DNA of 64,000 nt, taken from the NCBI GenBank assembly GCA_016179765.1, contig JACPCL010000033.1, positions 1 through 64,000 of the forward strand, given 5' to 3'. Position 1 is the stretch's first letter. Every line of letters starts with the position of its first letter. The translations under genes were made by a program, and so were the position numbers. Shown here piece after piece: positions 57,001-64,000 of this stretch. The DNA is from Chloroflexota bacterium (GTDB lineage Bacteria; Chloroflexota; Dehalococcoidia; Lucifugimonadales; JACPCL1). The notes under the pieces are model-generated. The model had not been told where the DNA came from and ran no database searches. It saw nothing but the letters and a program-made list of their open reading frames with translations.

Positions 57001-57809
57001 CACGCCTCGGCGATGCGCTGGGTGTTGGCGTAGGCTTCCGGCAGTTCCGGGAAAAGGGCGGCCATCTCCTCCGAGGACTTCAGGTAGTAGGAGTCGTCCT
57101 CCATGCGCAGGCGCTTGCCGTCCAGGACATTGGTGTTGGTCTGGATGCAGATAAGCAGGTCCTGGATGGGAGCGTCCTCTTTGTGGACGTAGTGGAGGTC
57201 GTTGGTAAGTACCAGGGGCAAACCGGTCCCCCGGTGCAACTCCACCAAGCCCTTGTTCAGCGTCTCCAGCTCCGGCACGTGGAGGTGGTGCTGGAGCTCA
57301 AGATAGAAGTCGCCGAAGAGGTCCTTATAGGCGAGGGCGCGTTTCTTGGCCTCCTCCATGCGCCCCTCAAGAACCAAGCGGGGAATCTCGGCGTTGGGGC
57401 AGCCGGAGAAGCCAAGGAGGCCCGCGCCGTGCCGCTCGAGGAGCTCCCTATCTATCCGAGGCTTGTAGTAGAAGCCCTCCATGTGGGACTTGGTGACAAG
57501 CTGCAGGAGGTTGCGGTACCCGGCGTTGTCCCGGGCCAGCAGGGTCATGTGGTAGGGGCTTTTGTCGGCAGGGGTCCTGGAGAGGCGGCTCCCCTGCGCT
57601 ACGTAGGCCTCCAGGCCGATAATGGGCTTGATGCCGGCGGCCTGGCACTCCTCGTGGAACTCAATGGCGCCGTAGAGGGAGCCGTGGTCGGTGAGGCCCA
57701 GGGCGTCCATGCCCAGCTCGCGGGCGCGCGCCACCAGTGGCCCGATGCGGCTGAGGCCGTCCAGCAGGCTGTACTCCGTATGGACGTGGAGGTGCGTGAA
57801 GGGTTGCAT
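54048..57809 (-). CDS. dnaE: DNA polymerase III alpha subunit
   Basis: PHP [73 protein letters not shown]. Confidence 0.98.
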   Translation of the reverse strand: [1253 protein letters not shown]

Positions 57810-57810
57810 G

Positions 57811-57846
57811 ACCTAACCCCTGGCCCCTTCCCTAAAGGGAAGGGGA
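57811..57846. repeat. R1 repeat abutting dnaE start codon
   Basis: ACCTAACCCCTGGCCCCTTCCCTAAAGGGAAGGGGA. Confidence 0.85.
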
Positions 57847-58011
57847 AGGAGACGAGGAGCCATGGGTTGACGTATGCCTATTCTACAGGTGGGTAGGCTT
57901 GGGTTGGCAAGAGGTGAGGGAGGTAATTTTCGGCAGGGGTTGGGGTGAGAGAGGGAGAAAGCGGAAGGCTTTGTGGATATTCAAGGGCGCCCGTAACGGC
58001 GGGCATCCGTT

Positions 58012-58080
58012 CCGTAGGGGCAGACCTGGGTGTCTGCCCTGTCCTCGGCCCTGGGCGGACACGTTGGTCCGCCCCTACGG
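58012..58080. repeat. CCGTAGGGGCAGACC...GGTCCGCCCCTACGG inverted-repeat element
   Basis: Inverted ends; related GTAGGGGCGACG..CGTCGCCCC hairpins at 39968-39993 and 41033-41061. Confidence 0.6.
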
Positions 58081-58308
58081 AGGTTAGGTCGAGGCGTCCT
58101 GTTTTGAGGAGCAGGGATTCGTTTTGTTTTTTGGAGGAAACGAATCCGATTTTCGTCACGCCGGGCGAGGGCAGAGGGTGTGCGAATTTGCAGGCATGGC
58201 ACAAGGATAGCAGGCGAGCGTGGGCATGGGGAAGGGGTGGGTGGCAGAGGACGGCCATCGGATATGCCGGGTGGTAGAATAGTGCAAAAGCAGAAGAGAG
58301 GGTCAGCT

Positions 58309-58778
58309 ATGAAGCTTTACAGGCTGCCGTTTGTGCTGCACAGCCCCAGCGAGGAGACGGAGGACAAGTACCTGGCGGAGATACCCGCTTTGCCGGGCTG
58401 CCGCGCCTGGGGAGATACGCCTGGCCAGGCGCTAGAGTATCTGCAAAGCGTGGCGACCGCGTTCATTGAGTCGTACCGCGAGCGTGGCGATTCGCTGCCT
58501 GAGAAGGTGCGCCTGGCCGCCCAAGAGGTGGAAACAGGCGAGGCGCTGGGTGAAGTGATGGTGGGCTGGTTGAACTATAGGGAACTTACGAGGAAGCTGC
58601 GTAGGCTGGGGTGTGCCTTTGAACGACAGGCCAAAGGCGACCACGAGGTCTGGATCAACACAACCAATAACCAGCGGACGACGATCCCCAACTGGGCGGC
58701 AAGGACCTGAAGGCTGGGACAGTTAGCGGAATGCTTAGGGACTTGGGAATCTCCAAGGAAGACTTTGAGAGGGCATGA
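58309..58778 (+). pseudogene. HicB-HicA fusion interrupted by a 1-nt frameshift
   Basis: HicB YLAEIPALPGCRAWGDTPGQALEYLQ; HicA NYRELTRKLRRLGCAFERQAKGDHEVWINTTNNQRTTIPN then KDLKAGTVSGMLRDLGISKEDFERA in the adjacent frame. Confidence 0.8.
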
Positions 58779-58929
58779 GGCTGCGCTAAACCATTCGCCC
58801 ATGCGTGGATTGCGTGAGGGGGCGATGGTGCGGGTGGGTGTGGGAATGGCGGGAAGTACGCTTGAGGGATGTGGTATGATGCGCCCGTTTGTGAAGCAGG
58901 TCTAACTGCTTGGCCCAAGAGGCGAGCTT

Positions 58930-60048
58930 ATGCGTGAACGGTGGAATTGGAGTGAAGGACATCCACCCATATGCACTTGTGCTGAGTGTTTGGCTCAGAG
59001 AACTGGCAAGCCAAGCCTCAGACGGTCCGCGGAGCGAAGAGGTAGGCCTCATCCACCTGACTGCGCCTGCGACCTCTGCAAATTGTTGAGAACAGCGGAG
59101 AACTCGCAAGAAGTTAACTCCTCCCTCACCCTTGGTTCCAGTGCGCAGGAGACTACACCCCACCTAACCTACCCAGAGGGAGAGGCAGTCGCCGAAGAAC
59201 AGGCTGCGAGCGACACTGCACCTGAAGAGCCAACTGAAATGAAGACCGGAGGGTTGCCTGCGGTGCAGCAAGCCGCCGAAGAGGTGCAGCCAGGGGTAAG
59301 CCCAGACGTCGTCGCGCCTTATGCTGCGGTCATTCGGCGAGAAGGACGAGAGGAGAACGCTGGAATGCGTAATGGGGCACTGGTGGTTTTTGGTCTTGTG
59401 GGTATGCTGGCGATTCTTGCCGTGACCGGATTCCTGTATTGGAACAAGCAGAAGTACTTGGAGGCAACAAAGGCTCAGGTGGCGTCGCTTCAACTGCAGG
59501 TCGCAAACCTGGAAGGGCAGTTGACCGCGTCTCAAAGTGGCGCACAAGCCCTGCAAACCAGACTGGAAAAGGCTGTCCAAGACCTAGCTCTGACCCAGCA
59601 GCAACTGGTGCAGAGTGGCATGGAGGTGACGGCCCTGCAAGGCCAGATAAGTGCTGCCAACAAACGGACGGAGGCTGTAACGACACAACTAACCATGGTC
59701 AAAGCAGAACTGGAGGCGTTGCAAGCGCCACCCTTGACTACAGGAGACCCAGTTGTTACCAAAGGTTCGTTGTCGGCACTTCAACGCATATCAGTTCCTA
59801 TTGAGTTGAAGGCGTTTGAACAGGTCCAGGGCGAGTTGTTTGCAGCAAGTTGGGACTTGACCTTTTACATCCAAGACCCAACAGGGGCAATGGTACGGAA
59901 CTTCGGGAAAGTCGTTCAGACGAACTTCCAGTTCACCGCGCAGGCGCCGGGCAGATACACCTTATTCATCGCCGACCCTTATGGCAGGGTAGACATTGGA
60001 GATGGTGCAATTGCCTATACCCTGCGGTATGTGATCCTGCGAAAGTAA
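58930..60048 (+). CDS. Membrane coiled-coil protein with two N-terminal HPPxCxCxxC motifs
   Basis: GHPPICTCAECLAQ and PHPPDCACDLCKLL; TM LVVFGLVGMLAILAVTGFLYW; coiled coil; beta-rich C-terminus. Confidence 0.65.
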   Translation: MRERWNWSEGHPPICTCAECLAQRTGKPSLRRSAERRGRPHPPDCACDLCKLLRTAENSQEVNSSLTLGSSAQETTPHLTYPEGEAVAEEQAASDTAPEEPTEMKTGGLPAVQQAAEEVQPGVSPDVVAPYAAVIRREGREENAGMRNGALVVFGLVGMLAILAVTGFLYWNKQKYLEATKAQVASLQLQVANLEGQLTASQSGAQALQTRLEKAVQDLALTQQQLVQSGMEVTALQGQISAANKRTEAVTTQLTMVKAELEALQAPPLTTGDPVVTKGSLSALQRISVPIELKAFEQVQGELFAASWDLTFYIQDPTGAMVRNFGKVVQTNFQFTAQAPGRYTLFIADPYGRVDIGDGAIAYTLRYVILRK

Positions 60049-60107
60049 TCCTCAATATTTCTGAGGGAAACGCAGGGTGAGCGGCAAACCAGCAGGAACC
60101 CCTGGGC

Positions 60108-60566
60108 TTACGTCCAGGGTCCCTTTTTGCTTACGACCGCTCCTAAGAGCTCTCCTGGCGTAGCCACCATAAAGGGCAGGCCGGCGGCAAGGACGGCTGT
60201 GGTAAGCAGATGGCGGCGGTCCAGGGTAAGGAGGTAGCCGGCGTTGCAGGCCCAGGCAGCGGCTAAGACGTGAGCATCCTTTTCTGCAACGATATGGGCG
60301 CAGCGGGCTAGCAACTCCTGGGAGGGTGGGCCTCCGATCTCTGGGCTTGCCGCCGCCAACTGCGCATAAAACCGTGCGAGCTCTTTTGCGGTGAACTTCT
60401 GCGCGATGTTGACGCGGGCCTCCAGGAGAATAAGCTCGGTGACAAAGGCGCGATAGGGCTGCCGCTGGCACACTTGGAGAGCCATGGCGGAGCCGCCGGT
60501 GGGGGAGCGGGATGCCGCCACCAGAACGCTGACGTCCAGAAAGACGTGGACGGACTGCTGGGCCAC
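60108..60566 (-). CDS. PIN domain toxin-like protein
   Basis: VFLDVSVLVAAS; AEKDAHVLAAAWACNAGYLLTLDRRHL. Confidence 0.85.
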   Translation of the reverse strand: MAQQSVHVFLDVSVLVAASRSPTGGSAMALQVCQRQPYRAFVTELILLEARVNIAQKFTAKELARFYAQLAAASPEIGGPPSQELLARCAHIVAEKDAHVLAAAWACNAGYLLTLDRRHLLTTAVLAAGLPFMVATPGELLGAVVSKKGPWT

Positions 60567-60845
60567 CTATGCGCCGGAGGAGCCGAGGAGTGCTCGTACT
60601 TTGGCGGCGGTGGCTTCATCCAGCACGTCCTCTTCCAAGAAACGCTGAAGGTCCTCCTCGGCATAGCGGCGCAGGGATGCTGTGCCCTGGACCAGGGGAA
60701 CGATCTCCAGGTGGCCGCCGGTGAGAGACACCGATAGCAACGTCTCGGGGCGGATGCCCAGGGCCTCGCGGAAATCGGCGGGAATGGTGATCTGGCCCTT
60801 GGGCAGAGCCTTGATGACTTTTGTAGGTACTGTAGTGATAGCCAT
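60567..60845 (-). CDS. AbrB/SpoVT-type antitoxin-like protein
   Basis: TKVIKALPKGQITIPADFREALGIRPETLLSVSL. Confidence 0.9.
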   Translation of the reverse strand: MAITTVPTKVIKALPKGQITIPADFREALGIRPETLLSVSLTGGHLEIVPLVQGTASLRRYAEEDLQRFLEEDVLDEATAAKVRALLGSSGA

Positions 60846-60995
60846 GATGGGGAAAGGGATTTTCGGAAATTCGGATTTACGCCATTATACAAGGTTCACT
60901 GTCGTACGTCAATAGCGACTCATGCGTGGCCCTTCCAAGGAGCAGCGCTACCAGTGGGTCCGCCCCTACAAAAGGCAAGGATGGGACTGAAAGCC

Positions 60996-61799
60996 TCACC
61001 GCCTCCGCGCCCGGCCCCGCAGCGCCGCCAGGGCGAGCGTGATGCTGACGACGCCGACGCCGGCTATGGCCAGGACGCCTTTGAGCAGGATGTCCGGCTC
61101 CCAGCCGACGCTCACCAGGGAGCGCATGGCGGCCAGGAGGTAGGTGACTGGGTTGTAGCCGGCCACAGTGGCCAGCCAACCAGTCAGAGCCTCTTGCGGC
61201 AGGAACAGGGTGGTCATGAAGAGAAAGGGGAAAAAGAGAAGGAAGCTGATGTTCACGGCGGCGGGATTGCCGGTTTTCAAGGCAATGGCGTAGGGGAAGC
61301 CGGTGAAGACCAGGCCCCAGACGCCCCCCAGAAGGATGAAGGCCAACATCCCCAGAGGGCCGCTCTCAAAGCCTACGCCAACCACAAAGCCCATAACGAT
61401 GACTGGCAGCGTCAGTCCCACCACCACGGCAAAATCGGCCATCATGAGGCCCAGGAGCAGGGCCAGGCGGTTGACGGGCGTCACGGAGAGGCGGTCAAAG
61501 TAGCCGGACTGGATGTCGGTCACCACCGTGATGGCGCGAGAGTTGCCCGTGACGGCGAAGAGGATGGCGACGGGGAGCTGGAAGGCCTTGTAGTCCAGGT
61601 CGGGGATGCGCTCGGCGAAGTCCTGCAAAGCACCCACGTTCATGACGAAGAAGAAGATGGGGATGACCAGGGCCGGGATGACGGCTTCGGGGTCTCGCCG
61701 CAGGGAGCGCAGGGCGCGTCCGGCGACGGTGAGCAGGTCGGCGAAGAAGCCGGCCTTCCGGGCATGGACGGCCTGGGTGGTTGCTGTGATGGTGGTCAT
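60996..61799 (-). CDS. ABC-2 type transporter permease (DrrB-like)
   Basis: Six TM helices; ERIPDLDYKAFQLPVAILFAVTGNSRAITVVTDIQSGYFDRLSVTPVNR. Confidence 0.88.
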   Translation of the reverse strand: MTTITATTQAVHARKAGFFADLLTVAGRALRSLRRDPEAVIPALVIPIFFFVMNVGALQDFAERIPDLDYKAFQLPVAILFAVTGNSRAITVVTDIQSGYFDRLSVTPVNRLALLLGLMMADFAVVVGLTLPVIVMGFVVGVGFESGPLGMLAFILLGGVWGLVFTGFPYAIALKTGNPAAVNISFLLFFPFLFMTTLFLPQEALTGWLATVAGYNPVTYLLAAMRSLVSVGWEPDILLKGVLAIAGVGVVSITLALAALRGRARRR

Positions 61800-61844
61800 G
61801 GGTGTCCTCGCAAGGGAATAAGGTCAGGGTGAAGTGTTACCCCC

Positions 61845-61883
61845 CACCTCAGTCCTCCCCCGCAAGGGGGGAGGAAGAAGCTT
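61845..61883. repeat. Solo internal module of MITE family A
   Basis: CCCCACCTCAGTCCTCCCCCGCAAGGGGGGAGGAAGAAGC. Confidence 0.6.
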
Positions 61884-61899
61884 TCGTAGCAAAGGTAGG

Positions 61900-62889
61900 C
61901 TATCCAACGCGGCTTGTGGCCGATGGCTGGGCCCCGTCGCCGCTCTGGAGGCGGGCGCCGGTGGCCTGAAGGAAAACGTCGTCCAGCGTAGGGGTACGCA
62001 GAGTCAGCTCCAGGACCCGGACGCCCCCCTGGTTGAGGGCGAGGGCCACGTTACTGATAAAGCCCGCTCCGTTGGTGACGCTGATGGTGACCTCGGCGCC
62101 ATGGGCCTCCACCTGCCGAACGGCGAGCAGGTCGCGGACCACCGCCACGGCGACGGCAGGGTCGCCGTCAACCCGGGCGATGATCAGGTCGGAGCCGAGG
62201 GCCCGTTTGAGCTCGGCAGGCGCGCCCTGGGCCACCAGCTTGCCCCTGTGGATGATGCCCACACGGTCCGCCACGGCGTCGGCCTCCTCCAGGTACTGGG
62301 TGGTGAGGAAGATGGTGACGCCCAGCTCGCGATTGATGCGGCGCACCTCCTCCCAGACGCGAGCGCGGGAGATGGGGTCCAGGCCGGTGGTGGGCTCGTC
62401 CAGAAAGAGCACCTCCGGGTTATGCACCAGGGCGGCAGCCAGGTCCAGGCGTCGTTTCATGCCGGAGGAGTAGGTTCCGATGAGCCGGTCCATGGCCTCG
62501 CCAATGTCCACCAGGGAGAGGAGAGCGGCGATGCGCTGGTCGGCCTGCCTGCGGGGAAGGCCGTAGAGGCGCGCCTGGAGGCGCAGCATCTCCCGGCCGG
62601 TCTGCTTGGCGTCCAGGGCGGCCTCCTGAAGGGCGGCGCCGATGCGCAGGCGCACCTCCTGAGGCTGGCGGACGACGTCGTAGCCGGCAACGGCGATGCT
62701 ACCGGCCGTGGGCAACAGCAGCGTGATGAGCACGCGCACGGCCGTGGTCTTGCCGGCGCCGTTGGGGCCCAGGAAGCCGTAGATTTCACCGCGCCGGACC
62801 GCCAGGTCAATGCCGTCCACGGCCCTCACCGCCCCAAAGTGGCGCACGAGGCCTTCCGCGATGATGGCGTGCTGGGTGGTACTGGCCAT
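61900..62889 (-). CDS. ABC transporter ATP-binding protein (DrrA-like)
   Basis: GFLGPNGAGKTTAVRVL, SGMKRRLDLAAALVHNPEVLFLDEPTTGLDP. Confidence 0.97.
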   Translation of the reverse strand: MASTTQHAIIAEGLVRHFGAVRAVDGIDLAVRRGEIYGFLGPNGAGKTTAVRVLITLLLPTAGSIAVAGYDVVRQPQEVRLRIGAALQEAALDAKQTGREMLRLQARLYGLPRRQADQRIAALLSLVDIGEAMDRLIGTYSSGMKRRLDLAAALVHNPEVLFLDEPTTGLDPISRARVWEEVRRINRELGVTIFLTTQYLEEADAVADRVGIIHRGKLVAQGAPAELKRALGSDLIIARVDGDPAVAVAVVRDLLAVRQVEAHGAEVTISVTNGAGFISNVALALNQGGVRVLELTLRTPTLDDVFLQATGARLQSGDGAQPSATSRVG

Positions 62890-62946
62890 TGTTCCCTACA
62901 GGGGGTTCCCTACAGGGGTTGAGGAGAGGGGTGGCATGGCGTGCCC

Positions 62947-63162
62947 CTACTCCCGTATCGGCAACGTGCCCCAGGTCACGCCGGAGGGGTCGCCAAGAAG
63001 CCTCTTCTCTTTGATCACCTCTCGCACGTGCAGAAGGGTGGCGTTTGGCTCGCTCGTCACCATCACCCAGTCCGGCGCCTCAGGCAACCAGTAGGGTGAG
63101 GTGATGCGTACCACCTTCTTCTCCTTGGCGCTGAAGTAGATGCCTATCTTCTTTGGGTCCAT
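62947..63162 (-). CDS. Hypothetical small protein
   Basis: 71-aa ORF, MDPKKIGIYFSAKEKKVVRITSPYWLPEAPDWVMVT. Confidence 0.55.
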   Translation of the reverse strand: MDPKKIGIYFSAKEKKVVRITSPYWLPEAPDWVMVTSEPNATLLHVREVIKEKRLLGDPSGVTWGTLPIRE

Positions 63163-63249
63163 GCGCTAGCCCTCCACGTGATGTCCTCGGTACTCTAGCC
63201 CGTTACTTTAGCAGATTTCGCCCTCTCGCCCAAGGGGGAGCAATTTATG

Positions 63250-63290
63250 GTGAAGAACTTGGCGCTGCTTCGCAGCGCCAAGTTCTTCAC
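63250..63290. terminator. 19-bp perfect stem hairpin, loop TTC
   Basis: GTGAAGAACTTGGCGCTGC-TTC-GCAGCGCCAAGTTCTTCAC. Confidence 0.65.
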
Positions 63291-63300
63291 GTGGATCTTT

Positions 63301-63340
63301 CCCCCTTCCCTGAGAGGGAAGGGGAACTAAGGGGGTTAGG
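63301..63340. repeat. R1 repeat downstream of glmS
   Basis: CCCCCTTCCCTGAGAGGGAAGGGGAACTAAGGGGGTTAGG. Confidence 0.8.
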
Positions 63341-63346
63341 TTTTCC

Positions 63347-64000
63347 TTATTCCACCGTCACCGTCTTGGCCAGGTTGCGGGGCTGGTCAACGTCACAGCC
63401 ACGGCGCACGGCGATGTGATACGCCAGCAGTTGCATGGGCACCACGTTGACCATGGGCGACACCAGATAAGGGGAAGGGGGAACCTCTATCAGGTCATCC
63501 GCCACGCCCCGCAGGTCGTGCTGCCCCTGGGTTGCCAGGGCAATCACCTTGCCGCCCCGGGCCTTCACCTCCTGTATGTTGCTGCGCATCTTGTCATACA
63601 GCCCGTCCCTGGGGGCCAGAGCCACCACGGGCATGGTCCCGTCAATGAGGGCGATGGGGCCGTGCTTCATTTCGCCGGCGGGATAGCCCTCGGCGTGGAT
63701 GTAGCTAATCTCCTTCATCTTCAGGGCGCCCTCCATGGCCACGGGCATGTTGATGCCCCGTCCGAGGTACAGGAAGTGGAGGTAGTCGGCGTACTGGTGC
63801 GCCAGACGCTGATAGAGACCCTGGTGCTCCAACACCTGGCCGATGAGCCGCGGGACGGTGGCCAGGTCGTTGAGGAGCGATTCCATCCGGCCTGGGCCCA
63901 GGTGGCCGCGCACCTTGCCCAGGTAGACAGCCAGCAAGTAGAGGGCGGCCAGAGAGCCGATGAGGCACTTGGTGCTGGCCACGCCGATCTCCGGCCCCAC
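63347..64000 (-). CDS. glmS: Glutamine-fructose-6-phosphate aminotransferase, C-terminal part (runs off window)
   Basis: SIS domain EGALKMKEISYIHAEGYPAGEMKHGPIALID; terminal DQPRNLAKTVTVE. Confidence 0.96.
   Translation of the reverse strand: MGPEIGVASTKCLIGSLAALYLLAVYLGKVRGHLGPGRMESLLNDLATVPRLIGQVLEHQGLYQRLAHQYADYLHFLYLGRGINMPVAMEGALKMKEISYIHAEGYPAGEMKHGPIALIDGTMPVVALAPRDGLYDKMRSNIQEVKARGGKVIALATQGQHDLRGVADDLIEVPPSPYLVSPMVNVVPMQLLAYHIAVRRGCDVDQPRNLAKTVTVE

Noticed and set aside
58012-58080. Short ORFs such as VRPYGG/CPYART-type peptides around GTAGGGGCAGAC repeats
   Set aside because: Spurious translations of a dispersed inverted-repeat family.
1-64000. tRNA/rRNA genes
   Set aside because: None recognised by eye; a tRNAscan/Infernal run would be needed to exclude a cryptic one.

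Overview
The window is GC-rich, gene-dense bacterial chromosome. Gene content suggests a Chloroflexota-like organism, but that is an inference. Housekeeping and metabolic genes include ispD, a PIN/TRAM protein, argF, rny, mfd, dnaE, the 3' end of glmS, a MaoC pair, TatD, an aldo/keto reductase, an aminotransferase, a CoA-dehydratase activase fusion, hyuB, MFS and ABC transporters. Accessory material clusters in several places. (i) A divergent locus at 23.7-36.0 kb encodes TelA, a coiled-coil membrane protein, a giant protein (44-aa tandem repeats + SBP-like + vWA domain) and a C2H2/TM protein, opposite a GAF/TPR-like regulator and a winged-helix-TM-SBP protein. The SBP-like domain is visibly shared between the giant vWA protein and the wHTH protein. 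This is my best candidate for an undescribed system. (ii) Toxin-antitoxin-like pairs lie at 43.5, 50.5, 58.3 (a frameshifted HicB-HicA fusion) and 60.1 kb. (iii) A restriction-modification-like cluster lies at 51.6-53.9 kb. (iv) Dispersed repeats are abundant: a MITE family with ATGGTC termini (3 copies, one inserted inside another hairpin repeat), further inverted-repeat elements, and a small palindromic repeat that appears to be translated in-frame inside mfd and at the N-terminus of IspD. I recognised no rRNA, tRNA or CRISPR array. All assignments come from reading the sequence; no database search was run.
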